The notes: generated by a model from the letters alone, not told the origin. A stretch of DNA of 32,452 nt from DASSFG01 sp035547915 (GCA_035547915.1 DASZTS010000062.1:1-32452), one strand, 5' to 3'; shown: positions 1 through 7,472, counted from the stretch's first letter. Numbers and translations are program-made.

Positions 1-198
1 GTGCCGGCGACCAGGGGAGACGAGGCCCCTCTCCCCCTGGACCCCCTCTACCCTCTTCACTGTTGCCTGACAGAAAAACAACGTAGCAAGCCTCTCACAA
101 AAACAGTCCCCTCGATTCCACTTGAACTGTGAGCCAAGACATGAGGGCTTTCAGCCTCCCGGTTCACCCTCGCCGTCGGAGTATTTTGTCGCGTGGAT
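1..198. other. Window edge, no supported gene
   Basis: No convincing gene was found here. The first 60 bases are pyrimidine-rich C/T runs, and the rest is downstream of the GNAT gene, which ends at 199. Short open frames exist on both strands but read like chance translations. The left edge may cut a longer intergenic region. Confidence 0.5.
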
Positions 199-687
199 TC
201 AGGCTCCCTCTCGCACAAACAACTTAAGCCACACCTTGTCGCGCTCAGGTTTGTAAGGCTTGCCTGCTTGAACAAACCCATACCGTTTCAGTGTTTTCTG
301 CATACGCTCGTTGTCCTCGCGTGTCGTGGCAAACACGCCATCGCTACCGGCTGCCAAGAGGCAGGCTTCCATGAGTTTCCTCGATAGCCTCTTACCTTGG
401 TGCTCTGGCACCACGTATAGCCACCCAACTTCGTATCGGAATCGCTCAACGGCCAACTCGTAACCTGTCCCTTTTCGTAGCTTCGCCCTGTAGGACGCCA
501 ACGGATTCTTGACGGCCGCGACGGCAACAAGCTGATTGTCCTCGAAATGGCCAACCAGTGAGTGTGCATTGCCAATCCGACCACTCAGCCCAACGGTTGA
601 AACCTCCCGTCCAGCTTGAACGAGCGCCTCGAATTCTCCCAGAAACTCAGGTGTCCAACGTGCGCGTGGTTTCGTTTCTGTCGCCAT
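199..687 (-). CDS. GNAT-family N-acetyltransferase
   Basis: 162 residues, the size of a single GNAT domain. The central block has VGWLYVVPEHQGKRLSRKL (about residues 87-105): a beta-strand followed by the Q-G-K-R-L acetyl-CoA pyrophosphate-binding loop and helix, matching GNAT motif A (Q/R-x-x-G-x-G/A). A later segment, TLKRYGFVQAGKPY, matches the usual C-terminal 'x-YGF' strand. The family transfers acetyl from acetyl-CoA to an amine; the substrate cannot be read from sequence. The protein should be soluble. It lies 28 bases after a small gene on the same strand, so the two may be co-transcribed. GC content is lower than in the following genes, which may mean transfer but is weak evidence. 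Confidence 0.85.
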   Translation of the reverse strand: MATETKPRARWTPEFLGEFEALVQAGREVSTVGLSGRIGNAHSLVGHFEDNQLVAVAAVKNPLASYRAKLRKGTGYELAVERFRYEVGWLYVVPEHQGKRLSRKLMEACLLAAGSDGVFATTREDNERMQKTLKRYGFVQAGKPYKPERDKVWLKLFVREGA

Positions 688-715
688 GCGATTGATGCTT
701 GCCCAAGATACGATA

Positions 716-901
716 CTAGATTCTCAGGATTCCAACCGACTTTCCCTTCGCCAAGTGAACCTTGGTGGATGCCGGTAGACTCTTGTCAATTGTAACTTCC
801 ATGTGACCATCGGGGATATTCCACAATTCTTCGAGAAGCTCTTGTAGCTTTCCGAGGGTGAAGCCTCGATAAGAAAACCGCCAGCCCGGATCCCCACGCA
901 T
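716..901 (-). CDS. Small hypothetical protein (61 aa)
   Basis: I do not recognise this protein. It is 61 residues with plausible composition: an amphipathic helix (about 13-28, TLGKLQELLEELWN) followed by beta-like segments (MEVTIDK, STKVHLAKG, SVGILRI). It reads like a small folded protein rather than a shadow frame, and it ends 28 bases before the acetyltransferase on the same strand. The start at 901 is the first ATG in frame. Upstream (905-960) is a GC-rich stretch with a potential hairpin built on GGCGCC and GGCGCT arms, which could be a repeat or leader. A genuine gene is more likely than not. Confidence 0.5.
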   Translation of the reverse strand: MRGDPGWRFSYRGFTLGKLQELLEELWNIPDGHMEVTIDKSLPASTKVHLAKGKSVGILRI

Positions 902-1064
902 GTTCGCCGCCGATTGAGTTTCGGCGCCTATCGGTTTTTCGGCCTCCGGCGCTCCCAGGTTCAGCTTCGCCGACGGGGCAGCGCCAGCGTTCGTGCGTGA
1001 AACCGAATTGACGATAGTTGTTCAAACAAGTATATTCGCTGTTTTACCAGCGAGGTTGCGCCAA

Positions 1065-2321
1065 ATGACGGATGTGAAAGAAGTTCCGGTCATGGTCATC
1101 GGCGGCGGGCCGGCCGGCTCGACGGTCAGCACGTTGCTCGCCCAACATGGTCACCGCGTGACACTCTACGAACGGGACCACTTTCCCCGTTTTCATATCG
1201 GCGAGTCACTGATCCCAGAGACGTACTGGGTGCTGAAGCGCCTGGGCATGCTCGAGAAGATGCAGCGGAGCCGCTTCGTCAAGAAATACAGCGTGCAGTT
1301 CGTCAACGAACGCGGCAAGTTGTCGGAGCCGTTCTACTTCGTCGAACACAAGCCGCACGAGTGCTCGCAGACCTGGCAGGTGGAACGCAGCGAATTCGAC
1401 AAGATGCTGCTCGACAACTCCCGCGAGCACGGCGTCGAGGTGCACGAAGGGGCGCGGGTGCTGGAAGTGCTCTTCGACGGCCCCCGGGCGGTCGGTGCGC
1501 GGGTGCAACTCGCCGACGGCACGGAGCAGACGGTGCGCTCGCAGGTGGTGGTCGACGCCAGCGGCCAGAGCTCCATGATCATGAGCCGGCTCGGCCTGCG
1601 CGAGTGGGACCCCGTCTTGAAGAAGGCGGCACTGTGGACCTACTGGGAGGGAGCCTTCCGCGACAGCGGGCGCGACGAAGGCGGCACGATCGTGCTGCGG
1701 ATCGAGGGCAAGCGGGGGTGGTTCTGGTACATCCCGCTGCACAACAACATCGTCAGCGTCGGCGTCGTGGCGCGCCACGAGTATCTGTTCAAGGACCGTG
1801 CCGACCGCGATCACGAAACGATCTATCACGAAGAGGTGGCGCGCTGCCCCGGATTGCAGCCACGGCTGGCGGGGGCCGAGCGCGCGGCGCCGTTCTACGC
1901 CGCCAAGGAATACTCCTACCGTTCGCGACAGGCCGCCGGCGACGGTTGGGTGCTCGTCGGCGACGCCTTCGGCTTCCTCGACCCGCTCTACTCGTCGGGA
2001 GTGCTGCTGGCCCTCAAATCCGGGCAGCTCGCGGCCGACGCCATCGCCGAGGGGCTCGGCCGGGGCGACACCTCCGCCGCGCAGCTCGGCAAGTGGGAAG
2101 CGGATTTCGTCCGCGGCATGGACCGCATGCGACGGCTGGTATGCGAGTTCTACGACGGCTTCAGCTTCGGCCGCTTCATAAAGCAGTATCCGCATCTCAA
2201 GGGACACCTGACCGACCTGCTCATCGGCGATCTCTTCAAAGACAGCGTCGACGAAGTGAACGGGCCGATGGACGCCGTGCGCGCCGAGATGCAACTGACG
2301 TCGGGCCAGCCTCGGACATAA
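1065..2321 (+). CDS. FAD-dependent oxidoreductase, flavin-halogenase-like
   Basis: 418 residues from the ATG at 1065; an in-frame start at 993 would add 24 residues before the flavin-binding strand, so it was rejected. The N-terminus has the Rossmann FAD motif GGGPAG (13-18), then FHIGES (43-48), the GES signature of the tryptophan-halogenase/geranylgeranyl-reductase superfamily. Lysines 73-74 sit where bacterial halogenases carry their catalytic lysine. WFWYIP (219-224) fits the W-x-W-x-I-P signature of flavin halogenases. GDAFGFLDP (299-307) is the second FAD/ribityl site. The family uses reduced FAD, either to halogenate activated substrates or for reduction/hydroxylation. No flavin reductase or biosynthetic cluster is adjacent, so the substrate is unknown. 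It appears monocistronic and is followed directly by a stem-forming repeat. Confidence 0.85.
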   Translation: MTDVKEVPVMVIGGGPAGSTVSTLLAQHGHRVTLYERDHFPRFHIGESLIPETYWVLKRLGMLEKMQRSRFVKKYSVQFVNERGKLSEPFYFVEHKPHECSQTWQVERSEFDKMLLDNSREHGVEVHEGARVLEVLFDGPRAVGARVQLADGTEQTVRSQVVVDASGQSSMIMSRLGLREWDPVLKKAALWTYWEGAFRDSGRDEGGTIVLRIEGKRGWFWYIPLHNNIVSVGVVARHEYLFKDRADRDHETIYHEEVARCPGLQPRLAGAERAAPFYAAKEYSYRSRQAAGDGWVLVGDAFGFLDPLYSSGVLLALKSGQLAADAIAEGLGRGDTSAAQLGKWEADFVRGMDRMRRLVCEFYDGFSFGRFIKQYPHLKGHLTDLLIGDLFKDSVDEVNGPMDAVRAEMQLTSGQPRT

Positions 2322-2443
2322 GAGCGGCTGACAAAACCCGGAAGCCGGAGCGCCGGTGGGCGAAAAATCGGCCGTGAAACGCCGATTTTTGTGGAGCGAG
2401 ATCCGGTTTTGTCGGTTGCTCTTAAGGGTTAGGCAACCGACAA
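2319..2443. repeat. Structured repeat with competing stems
   Basis: The element begins at the stop codon of the flavin enzyme. Arm A (2319-2342) pairs with arm B (2402-2424) over about 23 positions; the mismatches are G-U wobbles plus one bulge, so pairing is nearly complete in RNA. Inside lies a perfect 10-bp stem, AAAAATCGGC (2363-2372) with GCCGATTTTT (2381-2390). Arm B can instead pair with arm C: TTGTCGGTTGC (2409-2419) is the exact complement of 2433-2443. So two mutually exclusive stems are possible. A second copy of arm B lies at 4797-4822, which argues for a dispersed element that may also act as a terminator. Confidence 0.7.
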
Positions 2444-2666
2444 TTCTTTGTTCGGCGCACAGAGAATTATTGCGCCGGGTATGCAACTCGAAAGTGCGTT
2501 TGCTCTTTGCGGTGTTGAGCCCACACTCTGTGCACGCATCTCATTCACAGGTGGAGCAGCGTCTTTGCAAATAAGCGAGTATTTGGATAAATTGACTCTT
2601 CCGATGTTCAGTAAAGCCCTCTCGCCTCACGTTATCGGCTAATTATTGAATTCCTGACACGAGGGT
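2444..2666. other. Intergenic, AT-richer leader region
   Basis: Together with the repeat before it, this forms a 345-base gap without a recognised gene. It is clearly more AT-rich than its surroundings. A TTGACT hexamer occurs at 2592-2597, but no good -10 hexamer was found at 16-18 bases from it, so no promoter is called. GAGGG at 2661-2665 lies only one base before the ATG at 2667, too close for a standard ribosome-binding site. Confidence 0.4.
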
Positions 2667-2948
2667 ATGTGGAAGCGCCTTCTGGAGCTTGGCGGTTTTT
2701 ACGAGTCGCCTGCATGCAGGGCCGCCAGCCAAGCTCTTCGGCGGACGTACCCCGATTCTTCGATTTGCGGCGCTCGGTTAATCAAGCAGGAGGCCGCTAG
2801 ATGGGTAGTGGCCGTCTTCTATGATGAACCGGGCGTTATCGTGAGGCCAACGCAGTACAAGCTATTCGCGGTCAGTAGCGACCTCGCGTGTGTGGAAGAA
2901 CTACCCCGCGACGTAAGTTCTCCGTACTGGATTCGAGGCCGTAAATAG
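2667..2948 (+). CDS. Small hypothetical protein (93 aa)
   Basis: I do not recognise a named family. The protein has 93 residues with a natural look: an N-terminal amphipathic helix, then a strand-rich block containing WVVAVFYDEP (about 46-55) and YKLFAVSSDL (about 63-72). There is no signal peptide or membrane segment. An in-frame stop lies 5 codons upstream, so the ATG at 2667 is the only good start. The 3' end overlaps by 77 bases the 3' end of a possible minus-strand gene (2872-3120), so one of the two may be false; this one looks the more protein-like. Confidence 0.55.
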   Translation: MWKRLLELGGFYESPACRAASQALRRTYPDSSICGARLIKQEAARWVVAVFYDEPGVIVRPTQYKLFAVSSDLACVEELPRDVSSPYWIRGRK

Positions 2949-3120
2949 CCCTGCCTGCTGCTTTGCCAAGTATATCATTCCGAAAGAGATTCTGCGCATC
3001 CGACAGAATCTCGTTGCGCCAAAGGAGGTTCGCACCCTCTTCGGCCGATTCGGCTCTGGGGTTCTGTTCTTTGGATGTCTTCGACGTCGTGCTCTGAGCC
3101 AGCTTCTCATCGGCCGTCAT
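2872..3120 (-). CDS. Possible small coupled gene after TPR protein
   Basis: An 82-residue frame whose ATG overlaps the last 14 bases of the TPR gene (the TGA of one gene lies within ATGACGGCCGATGA of the other). That arrangement is typical of translational coupling. The product is polar and lacks a signal peptide or recognisable motif; the first 30 residues are rich in S, T, K and E. Against it, the last 77 bases run antisense through the end of the 93-residue gene on the other strand, and the C-terminus reads like a shadow. Function unknown. Confidence 0.35.
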   Translation of the reverse strand: MTADEKLAQSTTSKTSKEQNPRAESAEEGANLLWRNEILSDAQNLFRNDILGKAAGRAIYGLESSTENLRRGVVLPHTRGRY

Positions 3121-4645
3121 CGTGAGTTCGCTCCTCGTCCTGGGACGAAACCTCTAGCCTGCGATAAGGCTTGTTCTCGCGAAATGCGTTGGTCATCTCT
3201 GTGACCGTCTTTTGTAGCGAGTCGTCTCGAAATCGTGTGTCGGGCTTGCGAAGCAATTCGGGCACGCGTTGGACAAGCTCAAGCGCCTGTTTGAAGTCTC
3301 CCAGTTCGGCCTTTGCCGCGGCGAGAGCGAAAATCGCTTGAGGATCAGCCCACGCCGCGAGTTGACAGGCACGTTCGGCCGACTGGATCGCGCGCGGTAC
3401 ATCTCGCAGTTGCTCAAGTGGACAACGTGACCAGATTGTCGCCTGACCGACAAGCGCGGATTCCTGACGCGGATTTTGACGAAGCGCGATTTCAAAATCG
3501 GTAAGAGCGCCTGCATAGTCGCCCATCATCAGTCGGAGGGATCCACGGTTTGAAAATGCAAGCGGCGTAGGATTGATGCTGATTTGAGTGTCAAGGTCTG
3601 CACGAGCCTCGGTGTATCTTTTGAGCTCCAAAAGTAACGCGCCTCGGTTGCCGTAGGCTTGTGAATACTCCGGATGCAGCAGGATTGCCCGCGTGAGATC
3701 GTCGAGCGCCTTTGAAGGATCTCCTAATACTGCCCGGCAAACAGCGCGGTTGCAATGCGATAGGTAATCGCGCGGATCTCGTTCGATTGCGAGGTTGCAA
3801 TCGTCGATCGCCTTGGGGAATTCATTCTTGCTCATCAGCGCGAAGCCTCGCCGCATGTAGGCTTCTGCTTGGGTCGGGTCGAGCCGGATCGATTGAGTGT
3901 AATCGTCGATCGCGCCGTCGAAGTCGCCAAGCTTACTTTTCATAGAGCCGCTTTGGAGATAGAGGGCCGGCTCACGCAATCCGCGCTCGATGGCACGCCT
4001 ATAGTTTTCAGCAGCATCAGCAAATTGCTCGCGACGCTGAAAAATGTCGCCGCGGCATCGATAAGCCGTCGGTTCGTCAGGTTTGAGTCGAATCGCTACG
4101 TTGAAATCTTCAAAGGCGAGGTCTGATCGCCATTTGATTGTCTGCGCAAGGGCGCGGTTGTAGTATGCGCCCGACGAGGCCGGGTTTAAGGAGATGGCAG
4201 CGTTGCAGTCAGCAATTGCACGTTCGGCACGGGCTTCCAAGACGTAAAGCAGAGCGCGGCTCACGTAGGCGAAATCCGTCGCCCGCTGGTCGATAACCCC
4301 ATTGAAATAATCCATTGCGTCAGCTTGCCGGATCGCATCACGAGCAAGAAGCCATCCGTGGGAGAATCTGAGCCAATCGGCATCGACAGCCTTGACCTCG
4401 CAACGTAACGTGCCGGGCGACCAAGCGATCTCTTTTGCGGCAAGATCGGGTCTTTCTCGCAGCTTGGCGTCGGGGTTCTTCGCCAGGACACTTTGGCCGA
4501 CCCATCGGTCGGCGGGAGCCGCGGCGGATTTTTTCTCGGACTCAGGCGCGGCATGGCCCATTCTCGCCGGTGGGCATGCATCGATAGCGAGAATGAAGAT
4601 GGCGACGGAACTTGGCACCACCCACCAACCGCGGACAGATGCCAT
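3107..4645 (-). CDS. Exported SH3-like/TPR repeat protein
   Basis: 512 residues from the ATG at 4645. This start is preferred over the frame opening at 4750 because AAGGGA lies 9 bases upstream and a signal-like hydrophobic stretch begins at once (WWVVPSSVAIFILAIDA). After a short linker, WVGQSVLAKNPDAKLRERP to HGWLLARDAI (about 47-110) resembles a bacterial SH3-like domain. The rest is a long array of tetratricopeptide units with repeated A-x-x-N/Y-R-A/G, DYTQSIRLDP, DLTRAILLHP and DFEIALRQNP, at least nine of them. TPR arrays bind other proteins, so an envelope scaffold role is likely, partner unknown. It lies downstream of the histidine kinase on the same strand, but 178 bases with a repeat separate them, so separate transcription is likely. 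Confidence 0.85.
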   Translation of the reverse strand: MASVRGWWVVPSSVAIFILAIDACPPARMGHAAPESEKKSAAAPADRWVGQSVLAKNPDAKLRERPDLAAKEIAWSPGTLRCEVKAVDADWLRFSHGWLLARDAIRQADAMDYFNGVIDQRATDFAYVSRALLYVLEARAERAIADCNAAISLNPASSGAYYNRALAQTIKWRSDLAFEDFNVAIRLKPDEPTAYRCRGDIFQRREQFADAAENYRRAIERGLREPALYLQSGSMKSKLGDFDGAIDDYTQSIRLDPTQAEAYMRRGFALMSKNEFPKAIDDCNLAIERDPRDYLSHCNRAVCRAVLGDPSKALDDLTRAILLHPEYSQAYGNRGALLLELKRYTEARADLDTQISINPTPLAFSNRGSLRLMMGDYAGALTDFEIALRQNPRQESALVGQATIWSRCPLEQLRDVPRAIQSAERACQLAAWADPQAIFALAAAKAELGDFKQALELVQRVPELLRKPDTRFRDDSLQKTVTEMTNAFRENKPYRRLEVSSQDEERTHDDGR

Positions 4646-4796
4646 TCGAGTTGTTCCCTTGCTCGTGAAGGACGGGCCCGAGCGGTACGTGCTATCTATT
4701 TGCCGATTGAACCGGTGCGAAAGAATAGCAACGGCTATGAATGCCGACAACGTGAATTTGAGACGGCCGGGGCAGTGGCCCGGAAAACCGGAATTC

Positions 4797-4822
4797 GATC
4801 CGGCCTTGTCGGTTGCTCTAAG
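4797..4822. repeat. Second copy of stem-forming repeat
   Basis: GATCCGG, two variable bases, then TTGTCGGTTGCTCT: this matches 2400-2423 with two substitutions. It sits immediately past the stop codon of the histidine kinase (minus strand, stop at 4824-4826, followed by a second in-frame TAG). Further along the same strand, CCGGA/TCCGG and CCGGG/CCCGG arms (4768-4804) can form terminator-like hairpins. Location after a stop codon is the same as for the copy at 2319-2443. Confidence 0.6.
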
Positions 4823-4823
4823 A

Positions 4824-6260
4824 CTAAGACGCCGCGGCGACCGAGGCCAACTCGCGCTCGGCTTCGGCGGTCGGGGCGAGGGGGACGCGCACTTCGAACG
4901 TGGTGCCGACGCCGAGGGTGCTCTCCACCCTGATCGACCCGCCGTGCCCGGCGATGATCGATTGGCAGATGCTGAGGCCGAGACCGTTGCCCAGCACTTC
5001 GCGGCGACGTGATTTGTCGCCGCGGTAGAATCGCTCGAAGACGTGCGGCAGATCGTCGGGGGCGATGCCCGCCCCGGTATCGCTGACGCGCAGCACCGCT
5101 TGTCGATTCTCCGAGTCGCGCTCCAGGCCGACCGAAACGCGTCCGCCCGCCGGAGTGAACTTGAGGCTGTTGTCGATGAGGTTGTTGACCACCTGCCTCA
5201 ATCGTCCCGCGTCGCCCCACACCACCATCGGCCCATTCGTGTTCGCGTTCAGTCCGAGATTGCGCTCTTCCGCCGCGCCGCGGAACATCTCCAGCGAACC
5301 GGCCACCACCTTGTCGAGCCGCACGACATCGTGCGTGCCGCTCTGCTGCTGCGAATCGTGCTCGGCCAGCAGCAAGAGCTGGTTGACGAGCGTGCCCAAG
5401 CGGCTGCATTCGTCGACGATCTCGCACAACAGTTCCTGGTATTCCTGGGGCGAGCGCGAGGTATTGAGTGCCACGTCGACCGAGCTTTGGATGGCGGCCA
5501 ACGGCGAGCGCAGCTCATGTGCCGCATTGGCCACGAATTCGCGGTTGCGATCGAGGTAGTCGGCGATCTGATCGAGAAAGTGGTTGATGGTGATCGAGAG
5601 CTGGTCGAGTTGGTCGGCCGTGCCGCGGATCGGCAGACGTTCGTTCATGAAGCTCGGCCGCAACCGGGCGGCCGTGTGCAAGATGCCCTCCAACGGATGC
5701 GTGGCCCGGCCGGCCAACCAAAAGCCGCCCAGCGGGGCCAGGAAGAGCACGGCCGCTCCCGCGATGGTCATCAGGTGCGTCACCACCTCCACGTCGTTGT
5801 CGATCCCCGCCAGCGAGGCGCCGATGCGGACGGTGAAGTGCGGCATCCCGTCGCCGCCGAACCCATAGCGCGCGATCCGATATCCGTCGGCCGTGGCCAA
5901 CAGCGCCCCGGACCGGCGATGCGCGACGTGCGCCACCGGCCCTTCTCGCGACGCGCGGATGACCTCGTCGTGGTCGTCGAGCAATTCGATGAACAGGTCG
6001 AGGTGCCGATGCGCGGCCGCTTTGCGCTCGATCTGCTGGAAGACGGGATCCAGATCGGGGTACGTCTGTCGCACGCCTTGGGCAAGCTCTTCGGCATCTT
6101 CTTGCAACTGCTGGTCCATGTCGCCCAGCAAGGTGTGCCGCAGGCCTTCACGCACGCCCAGCAGCGCGCCACCCACGGTCAACAGCACCACCGCCGTGTT
6201 CCACGCCGTGAGCCGAAAACGCAACGAGCGAAAGAAGCCGCTAAGTCGCCCGAATCGCAT
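4824..6260 (-). CDS. Sensor histidine kinase (heavy-metal-sensor type)
   Basis: 478 residues. TM1 is about 20-38, an extracytoplasmic sensor loop runs to about 160, TM2 is about 163-184, followed by a HAMP-like linker. The phosphoacceptor box is FVANAAHELRSP with His248. The ATP-binding domain has the N box NNLIDNSLKF (359-368), DTGAGI (394-399), FERFYR and GNGLGL (424-429). The architecture matches inner-membrane kinases paired with OmpR regulators, such as CusS. The stimulus cannot be read from the sequence; a metal or envelope signal is a guess. Its start overlaps the regulator gene by 20 bases, so the pair forms one operon. All catalytic motifs are intact. Confidence 0.93.
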   Translation of the reverse strand: MRFGRLSGFFRSLRFRLTAWNTAVVLLTVGGALLGVREGLRHTLLGDMDQQLQEDAEELAQGVRQTYPDLDPVFQQIERKAAAHRHLDLFIELLDDHDEVIRASREGPVAHVAHRRSGALLATADGYRIARYGFGGDGMPHFTVRIGASLAGIDNDVEVVTHLMTIAGAAVLFLAPLGGFWLAGRATHPLEGILHTAARLRPSFMNERLPIRGTADQLDQLSITINHFLDQIADYLDRNREFVANAAHELRSPLAAIQSSVDVALNTSRSPQEYQELLCEIVDECSRLGTLVNQLLLLAEHDSQQQSGTHDVVRLDKVVAGSLEMFRGAAEERNLGLNANTNGPMVVWGDAGRLRQVVNNLIDNSLKFTPAGGRVSVGLERDSENRQAVLRVSDTGAGIAPDDLPHVFERFYRGDKSRRREVLGNGLGLSICQSIIAGHGGSIRVESTLGVGTTFEVRVPLAPTAEAERELASVAAAS

Positions 6261-6912
6261 AGCCGCGCCCTCGCACGGTCTGGATCAAAGAGTCCTGGAA
6301 TTTCTTTTCCAGCTTGCCGCGCAGCCGGTTGACGTGGACTTCGATCACGTTGGTCGTGCCCTCCCAGTCGGAGTCCCACAGGTGCTCGCACAGCATCTTG
6401 CGGGTGACCACCTGGCCGGCATGTCGCATCAGCAATTCCAACAGGCTGAACTCGGTGGGCGTCAGATCGACGTCGTCTCCGCCCTTGCTCACGCGGCGCG
6501 TGGTCAGGTCGAGCGTGAGGCTGCCCACCTGCAAGACGGCGGCGGGACGATCGAGGCTGCGGCGGCAAACGGCTTCGATGCGCGCCATCACCTCGGCCAA
6601 GGCGAACGGCTTGACGACGTAATCGTCGGCCCCGGCGTTCAGGCCGGCCACGCGTTCTTCGACGGAGCCCAACGCCGTGAGCAGAATCACCGGCGTGCGG
6701 ATGCCTTGGCGGCGGATCTCACGCAACACGTCGAGGCCCGGCATCTCGGGCAACATCAGATCGAGTACGATCGCGTCGAAGCGTTGGCTGGTCGCCAGCC
6801 CCAATCCCTTGTCTCCCTGCTTGGCCCAAGAGCAACTGTGGCCCGCTTCGGTAAATCCCTGTCGCAAAGCCTTGCCGATGACCGGATCGTCTTCAATTAC
6901 GAGGAGTTCCAC
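6241..6912 (-). CDS. OmpR/PhoB-family response regulator
   Basis: 223 residues from a GTG at 6912. That start has GGAAG 7 bases upstream and begins at the conserved M/V-E-L-L-V-I-E-D-D strand; another GTG at 6942 would add 10 residues with a poorer ribosome site. The receiver domain has acidic residues 8-9, phosphoacceptor Asp51 in IVLDLMLP, Thr79 and Lys101 in VVKPFA. The C-terminal winged helix (about 127-220) carries DLTPTEFSLLELLMRHAGQV and VIEVHVNRLRGKLE, both hallmark segments. It should be phosphorylated by the overlapping kinase and bind DNA. Targets are unknown; the divergent small gene at 7254 shares its upstream region. Confidence 0.93.
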   Translation of the reverse strand: MELLVIEDDPVIGKALRQGFTEAGHSCSWAKQGDKGLGLATSQRFDAIVLDLMLPEMPGLDVLREIRRQGIRTPVILLTALGSVEERVAGLNAGADDYVVKPFALAEVMARIEAVCRRSLDRPAAVLQVGSLTLDLTTRRVSKGGDDVDLTPTEFSLLELLMRHAGQVVTRKMLCEHLWDSDWEGTTNVIEVHVNRLRGKLEKKFQDSLIQTVRGRGYAIRAT

Positions 6913-7253
6913 CGCGTCGCTTCCAATATGCCAAATACCCACCTTTATAACAGTGTATCTTATTCGGGCGCGAACACGGCGAGAACGGCGATTCGCCTTG
7001 CGCCGGCCGATGCTTGCTTTTTTTTAACGCTTCGGGCGAACCGCCCACGGTCTGCCGGCTCGCGCGAGCGACGAAGGGCTGCTTCGGCCATCGGTCGCGG
7101 CGCGAGATCCTCGGCCGAATCGGCATCTCCGTCATCCGCCGCACAGACCGGCGCGGCGGCCAAGAAAGTGCCCTCTCAATTTGCTTGACATTTAGGGCAG
7201 AGACCCAAATACTCAACGCTTCTCATCCCTTCTTGTTCCGAGGAGGTTTGCCC
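6913..7253. other. Divergent intergenic region
   Basis: About 340 bases between the regulator (minus) and the 72-residue gene (plus). It contains an unusually A/T-rich start for the minus strand, with TATAAA-like sequence near 6940-6950, an 8-T run at 7018-7025, and a good plus-strand promoter at 7185-7213. No further gene is convincing. Confidence 0.5.
7185..7213 (+). promoter_or_regulatory. Sigma70-like promoter for 72-aa gene
   Basis: TTGACA (7185-7190) is a perfect -35 hexamer, followed after exactly 17 bases by AATACT (7208-7213), which matches the -10 consensus at four of six positions. It lies about 40 bases ahead of a strong ribosome-binding site. Predicted from sequence only. Confidence 0.55.
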
Positions 7254-7256
7254 GTG
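7241..7256 (+). promoter_or_regulatory. RBS that fixes GTG start at 7254
   Basis: AGGAGG (7241-7246) is a perfect Shine-Dalgarno sequence 7 bases before GTG (7254-7256). It decides the start of the small gene; the same frame is open further upstream to 7014 but that extension is unlike a protein. Confidence 0.75.
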
Positions 7257-7472
7257 GCCACGTCCGTGTTCGATGCGATCAATCTGGGTGTCTGGGACTT
7301 TGAGCCGGATGACTCGTCGACGAACCATTTCCATCCCACAGAAGCCCTGCCCGGCTCGCGGGAAAAGCTCGACGTGCTCGCCGAGCGTCTCCGCCTCGGC
7401 CAACCGCTCTGGCACAACGCCGATCGGCTCGATTGCGAAAACCTGCCGAGCGATCGGCTACCGCGAGCGTAG
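7254..7472 (+). CDS. Small conserved-looking protein (72 aa)
   Basis: 72 residues from the GTG chosen by the AGGAGG site. It reads VATSVFDAINLGVWDFEPDD, followed by a segment ending in LPGSREKLDVLAERLRLGQPLWHNADR. The central amphipathic helix (about 36-50) and the PLWH motif give it the feel of a small conserved protein, and from memory similar proteins occur across planctomycetes; that needs a search. There is no signal peptide or membrane segment, so it is probably cytoplasmic. Function unknown. It has its own promoter, is divergent from the two-component pair, and lies 56 bases ahead of the esterase gene. Confidence 0.7.
   Translation: MATSVFDAINLGVWDFEPDDSSTNHFHPTEALPGSREKLDVLAERLRLGQPLWHNADRLDCENLPSDRLPRA

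Noticed and set aside
1206..2486. Long open frame of 426 codons on the minus strand
   Set aside because: It lies fully antisense to the flavin enzyme, whose motifs are unmistakable. Its translation is rich in H, R, A, V and L with no motifs, as expected of a shadow frame in GC-rich DNA.
5043..6332. Long plus-strand frame of 429 codons opposite the histidine kinase
   Set aside because: The kinase boxes on the minus strand are complete; this frame is a mirror of their codon bias.
7014..7253. N-terminal extension of the 72-residue protein
   Set aside because: The frame is open but the translation is Arg/Cys-rich and the perfect ribosome site before GTG 7254, together with the promoter at 7185-7213 inside this extension, excludes it.
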